Below are positions 33,486 through 41,129 of a DNA stretch of 56,295 bases, in pieces (position 1 is the first letter of the stretch; the number at the start of each line of letters is the position of its first letter). The DNA comes from Blautia faecis. GTDB lineage: Bacteria > Bacillota > Clostridia > Lachnospirales > Lachnospiraceae. The translations under genes and the position numbers were made by a program. Under the pieces are notes generated by a model. That model had not been told where the DNA came from. It did no database searches and saw nothing but the letters and a program-made list of their open reading frames with translations. The stretch covers positions 1-56,295 of the forward strand of contig NZ_JAJCIA010000026.1 of the NCBI RefSeq assembly GCF_020554845.1, read 5' to 3'.

Positions 33486-33649
33486 TTAATGATGTAGATG
33501 GCAGTATAAAAGCCGAAAGCAACAGTGTCAGTGCACAGAGAATGCTGATAAACGAATTCATCAAAAAACAGGACGAATTTATTAACTGTTCAGTAGTTGA
33601 ATATGTAGATGATGGGTACAGTGGTACAAACTTTGCTGGGGTTAGATAG
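33486..33649 (+). pseudogene. Serine recombinase N-terminal remnant
   Basis: The plus strand reads DGSIKAESNSVSAQRMLINE, then FINCSVVEYVDDGYSGTNFA before a stop at 33647-33649. The ESNSVxxQ and DDGYSGTNF motifs are those of large serine recombinase catalytic domains. Similarity breaks off after GTNF at about 33638, exactly where the Tn1549-like element begins. The upstream catalytic serine region is also lost. Confidence 0.65.
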
Positions 33650-35315
33650 CGATACTTTTTACATCTACCATGTTGCGGCGGTCATGGTTGACAACTTGCG
33701 TCGGCTCCTGCTCGGTATCAACCTGTCCGACAAAGCTATAATGGATTTCGATTTTCCGGGTGTTGGTTTCCCGGTCTAATTCATGTATCAAAATACGGTC
33801 GATAAACTCATGGACGTTTTCATAGGTCAATTCCTGTATGTCGCTGTATTTCCCGACAATCTGAATAAACCTTGATATATCCCTTTTTCGCTCGGTAACG
33901 GTTGCGATCTGCTGTTGTAACTCGTCTATCCTTGCGGCAAGGGATTTCTTTTCGTCCTCATAGCCGGAAGTTAGAAACACAAACCGTTCATCTGTCAGTC
34001 TGCCTAATGCGTTGTCCTCATACAGCTTGCGGAAAAGCGTGTCAAGTTCGGTCATACGCGCCTGTGCTTTGAAAAGTTCCTTTTGCTGCTGCGCTAATGC
34101 CTTTCTCGCTTCCATGTCGCCGTACTCGGTAGCTTTACAGATAAAGTCCTGTTCGTGTTCCTTAACATACCGCAAAACCCGCCGCATATCTTCCAGCACT
34201 AAATCAAGAAGTACGTTTTTGCGGATATAATGAGAGGTACACTCGCTGCCTGTCCTTGCCCTGTTGCGCCATGCGCCGCAAGAATAGGAAAACTTGCGCG
34301 GCTCGATATTTACGCCCTGTTGGTAATACATCTTATGTCTGCAACCAGCGCAAAACAGCAAGCCGGAAAAAATATCAATCTCCGCTGCTTTTGTCGGGCG
34401 GTGGCGGGTAGCAATCCGCTTTTGCGCAAGTTCAAAGGTTTCCTCGTCAACAAGCGGCTCATGGGTGTTTGGGAAGAAATAGCGTTGTTCTTCTTCGTTC
34501 TTCCGGGTCTTTTTCGACTTGTAGGATACCTTGTGAGTTTTCGCGGTTATGGTATGCCCTAAATATTCCTGCCTTGCTAATATGTCATAGAGCGTTTTGT
34601 CCGGCCAAGTATAGGGGGCGATCATTGCCCGCTGATACCGCGCCTGTCCTGTACGCTGATAGCGCAACGCTCCAATCGTCAAGACTTTGTTTTCCGCAAG
34701 CCATTTTTGGATTTCGCACATACGCACGCCGCTAACAAACATAGCGAAAACCTGTTTGACAATCGGCGCGGTTTCCGGGTCGGGTATAAGGTGGTGGCGG
34801 TTGTTCGGGTCTGGGATATAGCCGTATGGATATTCCCCGTTGACGCGCTCGCCTTTTTGCGCCTGTGCCTGTTTAACTGCGCGGATTTTCTTGCTTGTGT
34901 CGCGGGCGTAAAACTCGTTAAACCAGTTCCGCAAGGGGGTAAACTCGTTATCCTCCCGCGCTGTGTCAACTCCGTCGTTGATCGCGATATAGCGTACTCC
35001 GTTTTCGGGAAATACAATCTCTATGAGTTCGCCCGTTTTCAGATAGTTTCTGCCAAGACGGGAAAGGTCTTTGGTAATGACCGTCGCCACTCGTCCGGCT
35101 TCCACTTCCTGCAACATCGCTTGCAGCCCCTCGCGCTCAAAACTCACGCCGGAAAATCCGTCGTCCACAAAAAACTTTGTGTTCAAAAAATGGTGTTCGT
35201 CCGCATAGCGTTGAAGTATCATTTTTTGGTGCTGTATGCTTCCGCTTTCTCCGGCTTGCATATCCTCTTGACTTAAACGGCAGTAAAGGGCGGTGATTTT
35301 ATTCGACTGTAACAT
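33642..35315 (-). CDS. Large serine recombinase of the Tn1549-like ICE
   Basis: A 557-residue recombinase. Catalytic domain: ALYCRLSQEDM with nucleophile Ser15, DDGFSGVSFEREGL and TKDLSRLGRNYLKTGELIE. The recombinase domain has IPDPNNRHHLIPDPETAPIV; a zinc ribbon follows (FCAGCRHKM ... CGAWRNRARTGSECTSH), then a coiled coil. It is TndX/TnpX-type but shorter than the 706-residue TnpX at 1240 because it lacks the extra C-terminal fingers. I chose the ATG at 35313-35315 (GGAAAGGAGG upstream) over the longer frame. Its stop is only a few bases from the element end. Confidence 0.93.
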   Translation of the reverse strand: MLQSNKITALYCRLSQEDMQAGESGSIQHQKMILQRYADEHHFLNTKFFVDDGFSGVSFEREGLQAMLQEVEAGRVATVITKDLSRLGRNYLKTGELIEIVFPENGVRYIAINDGVDTAREDNEFTPLRNWFNEFYARDTSKKIRAVKQAQAQKGERVNGEYPYGYIPDPNNRHHLIPDPETAPIVKQVFAMFVSGVRMCEIQKWLAENKVLTIGALRYQRTGQARYQRAMIAPYTWPDKTLYDILARQEYLGHTITAKTHKVSYKSKKTRKNEEEQRYFFPNTHEPLVDEETFELAQKRIATRHRPTKAAEIDIFSGLLFCAGCRHKMYYQQGVNIEPRKFSYSCGAWRNRARTGSECTSHYIRKNVLLDLVLEDMRRVLRYVKEHEQDFICKATEYGDMEARKALAQQQKELFKAQARMTELDTLFRKLYEDNALGRLTDERFVFLTSGYEDEKKSLAARIDELQQQIATVTERKRDISRFIQIVGKYSDIQELTYENVHEFIDRILIHELDRETNTRKIEIHYSFVGQVDTEQEPTQVVNHDRRNMVDVKSIAI

Positions 35316-35392
35316 TAGTCCTCCTTTCCGACAGCCGAATAAACAGGTATAATGTGTTGCTATCATTATACCATATCCCGCCGCCTAATGCA

Positions 35393-35566
35393 CTACTCGG
35401 ACGCTAAAAATCCCGGATTTCCGGGCTTTTTCTGCAAATCCTTTACAATGAGTTTCTCAATCTTTTTATGGATTGTATCGGTTGCCTTTTCACTCGGCAA
35501 CGCTTGAACAAGATAGGTGATTTTCCCTATTTTGCGTTCGGTTGTAATTGTCTGTTTTTTATCCAT
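35393..35566 (-). CDS. tnpW: Transposon-encoded protein TnpW
   Basis: A 57-residue protein, DKKQTITTERKIGKITYLVQ, with the TERKIGKxTYxV core and a C-terminal helix (DTIHKKIEKLIVKDLQ). This is the TnpW family of serine recombinase elements. The ATG at 35564-35566 has an AGGAGG seven bases upstream. It is 77 bases upstream of the recombinase gene in the same direction and downstream of a hairpin-rich noncoding region. Its role is unknown. Confidence 0.85.
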   Translation of the reverse strand: MDKKQTITTERKIGKITYLVQALPSEKATDTIHKKIEKLIVKDLQKKPGNPGFLASE

Positions 35567-35619
35567 TAGAAAAACCTCCTTTTCCTGTATGGATAAACTA
35601 TATTCGTCAAAAGGCAAAA

Positions 35620-36024
35620 ACGGGCGGTTGTTAGCTGCAACCTCACGGGAGTTTCACCCCGGCCCATGCTTATGGGTGCGCCGCGCAATACTTTGAGGGT
35701 GTTCAACGCGGGAGTATCATTGTGCCGCCTTGTATGTCGTCGCCCACAAGCTGCTAAACCTGTTTTACGGCGCGGTAGTTCTCGCTCGGCTTTTCCCCTA
35801 TGGGGAAAAGCTGTCATGGCGTACCCGCCGACTGGCTCGGTACAGACGGAATGTACCCGTTTGCCTGTTATGCTGCGCACCAAAGGCCGCTTTCTTTGTC
35901 AAAGAACAATAGGCTTTGTCGGCCTGCAAAAGCACATCAACAGCGGATATGCTTTTGCGGAACGACAAATAGCCCATAACGGGAAGCGTGGAAAGGGGAC
36001 ACGCTCCCCGCATGGGCTAAAAGA
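35620..36024 (-). ncRNA. Hairpin-rich noncoding region upstream of tnpW
   Basis: About 400 GC-rich bases without a credible gene; open frames here lack ribosome sites and family features. On the minus strand several hairpins follow each other: GGTAC...GTACC (about 35845-35864), GCTTTTCCCC-ATA-GGGGAAAAGC (about 35789-35812), CCCAT-AAGC-ATGGG (about 35664-35677) and GGTTG...CAACC (about 35627-35642). The spacing between HTH gene and tnpW suggests a structured leader of tnpW-recombinase or a separate RNA. I cannot match it to a known class. Confidence 0.45.
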
Positions 36025-36267
36025 TTATCCTACATGAAAAGCAAGGGTGCGGGTAATAAGGCGCACTTGCAGCCTGTTACGCATTTCCTCGTCCACATAG
36101 GAATAGGTATTGCCCGCGTCGTCTTTCAGCGTGCGGGTACAAAGTTTCGCTATGTAACCCTCGTAGTGCTTCAAGATCGCGCACATGGCGGTTGTGTCGC
36201 CGTTTGCCGCTGCGGAAATGACAGGGAACGGCAACAGATTTTCAGACTTCCTAACGGTATTCATCAT
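36025..36267 (-). CDS. Helix-turn-helix protein, Tn916 Orf8-like
   Basis: An 80-residue protein (PFPVISAAANGDTTAMCAIL, then KHYEGYIAKLCTRTL and RNRLQVRLITRTLAF) of the small HTH family paired with a sigma factor in Tn916/Tn1549 elements. The start is the first of two tandem ATGs (36262-36267) with GGAGGG upstream, inside the 3' end of the sigma gene, so the pair is translationally coupled. It regulates transfer or excision genes in relatives; the target here is not visible. Confidence 0.85.
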   Translation of the reverse strand: MMNTVRKSENLLPFPVISAAANGDTTAMCAILKHYEGYIAKLCTRTLKDDAGNTYSYVDEEMRNRLQVRLITRTLAFHVG

Positions 36268-36688
36268 CTGCTTTTCCCTCCAAATACTGTTTGATTTTCG
36301 CAAGCGCGGATTTCCTGTGCCGGAAAACCGTCGTGCGTACAACATTCAGCAGTTCGCCAATTTCCGCGTCGCTCATATCCAAGAAGTAGGACAAAAGGAT
36401 AATGTCGCGTTTCCTTTCGGGCAAAGCGTTAAGGGCTTCGGCAAGCAGTTCATTTTTGACGAGTACATCAAAGCCGGACACTTGAAAACGGAAATAATCG
36501 CTTTCGTATTCGTCCGTTGTGAAAAGCTGCGCGAGTTCGCTTTCGCTCAAATCCGAAAAAGTAACTTCGCGTGCTGCGCGTTTCGCAAGAGTGCGGCGGT
36601 GGCTTTTCGCTTCGCCGACCAAAGTTTTCTTTGCTAATGCGTCGTACTGATGTTGTATTCTTTCCTTGTCGGAAGAAGATAGCTCCAT
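36251..36688 (-). CDS. Sigma-70 family-like regulator, Tn916 Orf7-like
   Basis: A 145-residue sigma factor-like protein. The C-terminal region ALPERKRDIILLSYFLDMSD followed by AEIGELLNVVRTTVFRHRKS is a sigma region 4 HTH; the N-terminal part is a shortened region 2-like segment. In Tn916, Orf7 controls recombination genes; the same is likely here. The ATG at 36686-36688 is preferred to the GTG at 36695-36697 because GGAGG overlaps the latter. It forms an operon with the downstream HTH gene. Confidence 0.87.
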   Translation of the reverse strand: MELSSSDKERIQHQYDALAKKTLVGEAKSHRRTLAKRAAREVTFSDLSESELAQLFTTDEYESDYFRFQVSGFDVLVKNELLAEALNALPERKRDIILLSYFLDMSDAEIGELLNVVRTTVFRHRKSALAKIKQYLEGKADDEYR

Positions 36689-36821
36689 AGAGTTCACCTC
36701 CTTCCCGCGTGGAGTAGAGGACGGGAGTTAAGGGCTTGTCCTCTCTGCCCCTTTCGCTCCGTACCCATTCGGGAGATGGCTCTTGAGTGCGCTTTTCAGA
36801 AAAAAGTTGAAAAAAGCAAAA

Positions 36822-36852
36822 TGCGCCCGTCCGCAAGACGCGGACGGGCGCA
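36822..36852 (+). terminator. GC-rich hairpin
   Basis: TGCGCCCGTCCGC (36822-36834) pairs perfectly with GCGGACGGGCGCA (36840-36852). A TTTTGC stretch on the minus strand follows it, so it could stop transcription on that strand. Confidence 0.6.
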
Positions 36853-37091
36853 AAGGAAATGTAAGCAGTAGCTAAATGTATTGACAGTTCACATTCATAG
36901 CCGGAATATCCCGCTTGCGGAGCATAGCTTTTTTTGACCGCAAAGCATTAGGCGGGTTACAGTAAATAAAAATGGACACGGCGATACCTCCCCGATACCG
37001 CCGTATCCTTAAAAAAGGGCGACTTTAATACACTACCCGCAATCCATTCTATAATAGGGAACAGCGGCTTTTGCGCAATATTAAATAAAAA

Positions 37092-37134
37092 AGCCGATAA
37101 CACATAGGTTTTTTGACCTAATGCGTTATCGGCT
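37092..37134 (-). terminator. Terminator of the RlmN/Cfr-like operon
   Basis: On the minus strand AGCCGATAACGCATTAGGT pairs with ACCTATGTGTTATCGGCT, followed by TTTTTTA. It lies 28 bases downstream of the methyltransferase stop. Confidence 0.9.
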
Positions 37135-37161
37135 CTGCGTCTATGCGTCTGGCACTTTTAA

Positions 37162-38145
37162 TCATTTTTTTTTGAATTTATTATATGTGTTAGCTAACTG
37201 TCCACAAGCCGCGTTAATCTCTCTGCCATGAGAAACTCTCATAGTAACTTCAAGTCCTGCTTGCTCTAATTGATGTTTGAATGCAACTATTTCCCGTTTC
37301 TGTGGTGCTTTAATTCTTGAATTGCTTGTTGGGTTGTATTGTAACACGTTAATCATAACTTTTTTGCCCCGAAACCATTTTGCAAGTTGTCTTACATCTG
37401 AGGGCCGGTCATTTATACCCGGTAAAAGCAAATACGCAAAGACAATTTTGCGATTATGCCTTTCAGAATAGGATAAGGCTTGCTTAACAACATCTTCAAT
37501 AGCATATATGCGCATGTGAGGAATAATACGATTTCTTGCAGATTGTGTTGCTGCGTGTAAAGATATTGTCAACTGAATTTTAAGATGTTCCTCGCGCAAT
37601 TTTTTTAATTGATCGACCGGACCAACTGTTGATATGGTAATGCCGTCGGTTGGAAAGTTGAGCCCATATCTATCTCGGAGAATATGGATTGCTTTTATCA
37701 AGTTGTCATAATTGAATAAAGGCTCTCCCATACCCATAAAAACGATACGGTTTACTTTTCGACGCAACAATATAATCTGTTGTACGATTTCTGACGATGT
37801 TAGATTACGAACAAAGCCATTTCGCCCGGACTCACAAAAAATACAACCAACAGGACAACCGACTTGTGTGCTCACGCAAACAGTTCCACCATCTCGCCGC
37901 TTGATAAAAACCGTTTCAATGTATTTGTTGTCTTTCAGTTCGTAAACATACTTTTCAGTATCACTGCTTTTGCAAATATTTTTTACCAACATTGATAGAT
38001 TTTTTTTGCGTGGTAATTGCTTATATAATTCTTCATATAAGGCTTTTGCTTCATTCTCGCCAATAACTTCCGACATTTCTTTGTAAGTAAATCCGTATGG
38101 ATCATTCCGTACTTCCGCAGGCGTATATTTAGGTAAACGTTTCAT
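37162..38145 (-). CDS. Radical-SAM 23S rRNA methyltransferase, RlmN/Cfr family
   Basis: A 327-residue radical-SAM enzyme. The cluster motif is VGCPVGCIFCESGRNGF (CxxxCxxC); GMGEPLFNYDNL, ITISTVG and the C-terminal methyl-carrier cysteine region INAACGQL are all present. The family methylates A2503 of 23S rRNA: RlmN at C2 (housekeeping), Cfr at C8 (resistance to phenicols, lincosamides, oxazolidinones, pleuromutilins, streptogramin A). Sequence alone does not separate them here. Its place as ICE cargo behind an attenuator with a KTR protein argues for a resistance-type role. AAAGGAT precedes the ATG. The N-terminal domain (~100 residues) is present but divergent from housekeeping RlmN. Confidence 0.85.
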   Translation of the reverse strand: MKRLPKYTPAEVRNDPYGFTYKEMSEVIGENEAKALYEELYKQLPRKKNLSMLVKNICKSSDTEKYVYELKDNKYIETVFIKRRDGGTVCVSTQVGCPVGCIFCESGRNGFVRNLTSSEIVQQIILLRRKVNRIVFMGMGEPLFNYDNLIKAIHILRDRYGLNFPTDGITISTVGPVDQLKKLREEHLKIQLTISLHAATQSARNRIIPHMRIYAIEDVVKQALSYSERHNRKIVFAYLLLPGINDRPSDVRQLAKWFRGKKVMINVLQYNPTSNSRIKAPQKREIVAFKHQLEQAGLEVTMRVSHGREINAACGQLANTYNKFKKK

Positions 38146-38161
38146 TTTTATATCCTTTCTT

Positions 38162-38347
38162 CTAAATAATAAAAGTTTGTTTTTCTGTATTTTTGATTAC
38201 AATCTCTAATTTTTCTACATCAATGATATGCGTCAATTTGCATTTAGGGCAGAAAAGAGGAAAATCTTTTAATACAGTATTATGAAATACTTGAACTCTC
38301 GTCTTTCCGTTACAAATCGGACATTTTATCCAATATTTTTTAAGCAT
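38162..38347 (-). CDS. Cysteine-rich KTR domain protein
   Basis: A 61-residue protein with two CxxC pairs, WIKCPICNGKTRVQVF and FPLFCPKCKLTHIIDV, the KTR zinc-ribbon family. Such genes are commonly seen next to ribosome-protection tetracycline resistance genes in ICEs, with unknown function. It is the first gene after the attenuator terminator (38378-38416); GGACGAG precedes the ATG at 38345-38347. It is 16 bases upstream of the methyltransferase gene, so the two are co-transcribed. Confidence 0.82.
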   Translation of the reverse strand: MLKKYWIKCPICNGKTRVQVFHNTVLKDFPLFCPKCKLTHIIDVEKLEIVIKNTEKQTFII

Positions 38348-38377
38348 TATATTTCACTCGTCCTTTTTACACAAAAA

Positions 38378-38416
38378 AATGCAGGTCAATCCTCAACATG
38401 AGCATTGACCTGCATT
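38378..38416 (-). terminator. Attenuator terminator
   Basis: A 13-bp perfect stem AATGCAGGTCAAT...ATTGACCTGCATT followed on the minus strand by seven T. It lies between the leader peptide and the KTR gene. Confidence 0.88.
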
Positions 38417-38568
38417 TATAATGCACAGAGCAGTACAACAAAACTAAGGCATAGCTTGCACTATGTCTATACTATATCTATACGTCGTTAGTTTTTTGTA
38501 TAGCATCCGCAAAATAAGCATGACAAAAAAGCCCATGTTGAAAATGGGAAAATCCTTTTTTTCAATGC

Positions 38569-38595
38569 TTATCTAATACGCATGCTATGCAACAT
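38569..38595 (-). CDS. Leader peptide MLHSMRIR
   Basis: Nine codons (ATG to TAA) with a perfect AAGGAGG at 38604-38610 and 8-base spacing, 29 bases after a consensus -10. The coding bases also form one side of a long stem, so translation would open it. No homologous leader is known to me. Confidence 0.7.
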   Translation of the reverse strand: MLHSMRIR

Positions 38596-38623
38596 AAACG
38601 CCGCCTCCTTTTACATAAATTTT

Positions 38624-38652
38624 ATTTTATCAGAAAATCAGTCTACTGTCAA
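38624..38652 (-). promoter_or_regulatory. Consensus promoter of the leader-KTR-methyltransferase operon
   Basis: TTGACA (38652-38647) and TAAAAT (38629-38624) are separated by exactly 17 bases on the minus strand. Confidence 0.85.
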
Positions 38653-38745
38653 TACACAACAGGAAGTATTTAACCTAATGATATGAATTGTGTGGACATA
38701 TCCAAAAAGAAAGGTGAACTGTAAAATGTAACAGGGTGAATGAAA

Positions 38746-39102
38746 ATGGCAAAAAGACCCGTACCATTGTACGACTTTAAGGCTTTCGGGGCAGCTATAA
38801 AAGCCGCGAGAAATGAATACGGCGAGAGCCGCAAAAAGGTAAGCGACGAGTTATATATTTCCCCGCGCTACCTTGCGAATATCGAGAACAAGGGACAACA
38901 GCCGAGTTTACAGGTATTCTATGACCTTGTAACCCGGTATCATATTTCGGTAGATCAATTTTTCTTCCCGAACAGCAATGCGGAGAAATCCACCGGGCGG
39001 CGGCAGCTTGACGCGCTGCTGGACGGTATGAGCGATAAAGGCATACGGATTGTAACCGCAACAGCAAGGGAGATAACGGAAGTCGAAAAAGCAGAGGATT
39101 AA
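38746..39102 (+). CDS. XRE-family regulator of the Tn1549-like ICE
   Basis: A 118-residue regulator: FGAAIKAARNEYGESRKKVS and LYISPRYLANIENKGQQPSL form the HTH, followed by ~50 residues of helical tail (LDALLDGMSDKGIRIVTATA). It is the conserved regulator lying before mobC in Tn1549-like ICEs. The ATG at 38746 is preferred over 38740, which abuts the GGGTGA ribosome site. It is divergent from the attenuated operon. Confidence 0.88.
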   Translation: MAKRPVPLYDFKAFGAAIKAARNEYGESRKKVSDELYISPRYLANIENKGQQPSLQVFYDLVTRYHISVDQFFFPNSNAEKSTGRRQLDALLDGMSDKGIRIVTATAREITEVEKAED

Positions 39103-39189
39103 CCTCACAATATGAGAAATCGGGAGATTGCAGCGCATGGCGGCTGCAATCTTTTTTTGCGTCCAAAATCAAAGGAACGCGCAACAAAT

Positions 39190-39297
39190 ACCGCCTTTCG
39201 GTGGGGGTATGGAGTAGATAGCAAGCACAGCAAACGAGTACCCGTTTGCGGAAAATGCTTGTTGGGATAATCCCAAACCCTTATACCGAAAGGCGGT
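39190..39297 (+). other. oriT: oriT-like region, copy 1
   Basis: The perfect 13-bp inverted repeat ACCGCCTTTCGGT (39190-39202) and ACCGAAAGGCGGT (39285-39297) encloses two shorter dyads: GCAAACG...CGTTTGC (39230-39249) and TTGGGATAATCCCAA (39262-39276). Segments 39218-39250 and 39256-39285 recur inverted at 44720-44820. It lies directly upstream of mobC, the usual oriT position in this family. Confidence 0.75.
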
Positions 39298-39303
39298 GCG
39301 GAA

Positions 39304-39633
39304 ATGGAAAACCGAAAGAGAAATATACAGATGAAGTTTTACGTTACGGAAGAAGAAAAGCGGCTGATCGACGAGAAGATGAAGCAGCTTCCCATAAAGC
39401 AGTATGGGGCATACTTCCGTAAAATGGCGATAGACGGGTATATTCTTGTCGTTGACCGAAGCGACACAAAAGCATATATCCGGGAACTGCAAGCGGTGAG
39501 CCGGAACATCAACCAAATTGCAAAACGCGCCAATGCGACGGGGACGGTTTACAGGCAGGATATAGAGGACATTAAAAAGGCGGTGGACGAGATATGGCGG
39601 TTACAAAGACGCACCCTATTAAATCAACCTTAA
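39304..39633 (+). CDS. mobC: MobC relaxosome accessory protein
   Basis: A 109-residue ribbon-helix-helix-type DNA-binding protein: RKRNIQMKFYVTEEEKRLID then AYFRKMAIDGYILVVDRSD and the MobC core IRELQAVSRNINQIAKRAN. It melts oriT to help the relaxase nick. It begins seven bases after the oriT dyad and overlaps the relaxase gene by 40 bases, so the two are translationally linked. Confidence 0.92.
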   Translation: MENRKRNIQMKFYVTEEEKRLIDEKMKQLPIKQYGAYFRKMAIDGYILVVDRSDTKAYIRELQAVSRNINQIAKRANATGTVYRQDIEDIKKAVDEIWRLQRRTLLNQP

Positions 39634-40928
39634 AGGCTGCGATAGACTATATCTTAAATCCCGAAAAGACAGACGGGAAGCTGCTTGCGTCCTCTTTCGG
39701 CTGCGGGCTGGAAACCGCCGATATTGAGTTTGCATGGACGCGGGAAGCTGCCGGAGATCGCGGCACACATTTAGGGCGGCACTTGATACAATCCTTTGCG
39801 GTGGGAGAAACCACACCGGAAGAAGCGCACAAAATCGGCATGGAACTTGCCGGGGCGGTATTAGGCGGCAAGTATGAGTTTGTTTTGACAACTCACGTCG
39901 ATAAAGACCATCTGCATAATCACTTGATTTTCAACGCGGTTAGCTTCGTTGACTACAAAAAGTACCATTCCAACAAGCAAAGCTATCACTTTATCCGGCG
40001 CACCAGCGACAGGATATGTAAAGAGCATGGGCTATCCGTCGTCGTACCGGGACAGGACAAGGGAAAAAGCTATGCAGAATACACCGCCGAAAAGCAAGGG
40101 ACAAGCTACAAAGCAAAGCTGAAAACGGCGATAGATACTCTCATTCCCCAAGTGAAAGATTTTGACGAACTGCTGCGCCGCTTGCAGGAAATGGGGTATG
40201 AAATCAAACAGGGCAAATACATTTCCTTTCGCGCTGCCGGACAGGAACGGTTTACCCGCACAAAGACGCTCGGCGCGGCCTATACGGAAGAAGCGATAAA
40301 GGAGCGTATCAAGGGCGTGTATGTTGCCAAAACAAAAACGCTGCGGGAAGATAAGAAAATCCGGCTTGTCGTCGATCTTGAAAACAGTATCAAAGCCCAA
40401 CAGTCGGCGGGCTATGAACGGTGGGCAAAAATCCATAATCTGAAACAGGCTGCTAAAAGCATGAACTTCCTAACCGAAAACAAGATTGAGTATTATAGCG
40501 AACTTGAAAGCAAGATAGCCGATATTATGACCGCTCATGACGCGGCGGCAAAGGCGGTTAAGGAAGTGGAACAGCGTATGTCTGATTTGTCGCTGCTTAT
40601 CAAGCACACCACCACATACCGACAGTTAAAACCGATTTACGATGAATACCGAAAATCGCCGGACAAGGAAAAGTATCTGCGGGGGCATGAAAGCGAAATT
40701 ATCCTGTTTGAAGCTGCGGCAAGGGCATTAAAGGAAATGCAGATAAAGAAGCTGCCCGATCTCGCCGCGCTGCGCAAGGAGTATAGAAGCTTAAACGACA
40801 GGAAAACCAAATTGTATGAAGATTATCGGCAAGCCAAGAAGCAAATGCAGGAATACGGCGTTGTCAAAAAGAACGTCGATAGTATTCTTTACCCGTCCCA
40901 AAGCAGGGCGCGGGAGCAGGAGCGATAA
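39594..40928 (+). CDS. MOBP-type relaxase (Tn1549-like)
   Basis: A 444-residue relaxase. The N-terminus AVTKTHPIKSTLKAAIDYIL is the Tn1549/TnpZ-like VirD2 family start with the catalytic tyrosine in IDYILNPEKT. THVDKDHLHNHLIFNAVSF gives the histidine triad. The C-terminal ~180 residues are helical (EAAARALKEMQIKKLPDLAA) and match the relic at 33106-33485. ATG 39594 lies within mobC. It nicks at the adjacent oriT and is covalently transferred through the TrbL/VirB4 channel encoded further right. Confidence 0.93.
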   Translation: MAVTKTHPIKSTLKAAIDYILNPEKTDGKLLASSFGCGLETADIEFAWTREAAGDRGTHLGRHLIQSFAVGETTPEEAHKIGMELAGAVLGGKYEFVLTTHVDKDHLHNHLIFNAVSFVDYKKYHSNKQSYHFIRRTSDRICKEHGLSVVVPGQDKGKSYAEYTAEKQGTSYKAKLKTAIDTLIPQVKDFDELLRRLQEMGYEIKQGKYISFRAAGQERFTRTKTLGAAYTEEAIKERIKGVYVAKTKTLREDKKIRLVVDLENSIKAQQSAGYERWAKIHNLKQAAKSMNFLTENKIEYYSELESKIADIMTAHDAAAKAVKEVEQRMSDLSLLIKHTTTYRQLKPIYDEYRKSPDKEKYLRGHESEIILFEAAARALKEMQIKKLPDLAALRKEYRSLNDRKTKLYEDYRQAKKQMQEYGVVKKNVDSILYPSQSRAREQER

Positions 40929-41077
40929 GGCGCAAAACATGGGGTGGCAAGTGGAATGTTAAGGGCTGAAAACGCCTGTGTTTCTGCGGCTTCCAGCGCA
41001 TGAAAACGACATAGACGATAAAGTATATTCAAACCCGCAAAAACGGCTTTCTAATTGTCCACGCAAGGACAAAAAAA

Positions 41078-41121
41078 GAACAGGGGCGCGGTGCCGGAAA
41101 TCGGCAACCGCGCCCCTGTTC
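41078..41121 (+). terminator. Bidirectional terminator between relaxase and transfer module
   Basis: GAACAGGGGCGCGGT-GCCG pairs with CGGCAACCGCGCCCCTGTTC with one bulge. It lies between convergent genes. An A-run precedes on the plus strand, giving a T-run for minus-strand transcripts. Confidence 0.85.
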
Positions 41122-41129
41122 TCTATGGG

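Larger units (their letters stand above)
36703..37161 (-). other. Noncoding region between the sigma gene and the methyltransferase operon
   Basis: No gene is recognised in about 460 bases. It holds the perfect 13-bp stem TGCGCCCGTCCGC/GCGGACGGGCGCA (36822-36852), a TTGACA at 36880-36885 without a clear partner on the plus strand, and the terminator at 37092-37134. A promoter for the sigma gene is expected on the minus strand but no strong match was identified. Confidence 0.6.
38348..38600 (-). promoter_or_regulatory. Leader with nested hairpins and terminator (attenuator)
   Basis: Read on the minus strand: leader peptide gene (38595-38569); a long imperfect stem pairing 38587-38565 with 38521-38501 (TAGCATGCG... 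with ...CGGATGCTA); CATAG/CTATG hairpin near 38450; TGCATTATAAATGCA (38425-38411), which overlaps the terminator's first arm; and the terminator AATGCAGGTCAAT/ATTGACCTGCATT (38416-38404 with 38390-38378) plus T7. Ribosome position on the leader could decide whether the terminator forms, as at tet(M), erm and cfr-type leaders. Confidence 0.7.

Noticed and set aside
33486..33564. Signal-peptide-like N-terminus of the relaxase remnant as a secreted protein
   Set aside because: This part is antisense to a recognisable serine recombinase fragment; the hydrophobic stretch is fortuitous.
33965..35276. Open frames antisense to the serine recombinase
   Set aside because: They are shadows of a GC-rich coding sequence with conserved recombinase motifs on the other strand.
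35666..36037. Long GC-rich open frames on the plus strand between tnpW and the HTH gene
   Set aside because: They lack ribosome sites and recognisable domains, and overlap several alternative frames and hairpins; treated as noncoding.
37162..38145. Calling the radical-SAM enzyme cfr outright
   Set aside because: RlmN and Cfr share all visible motifs; without alignment and a tree the subfamily cannot be fixed.
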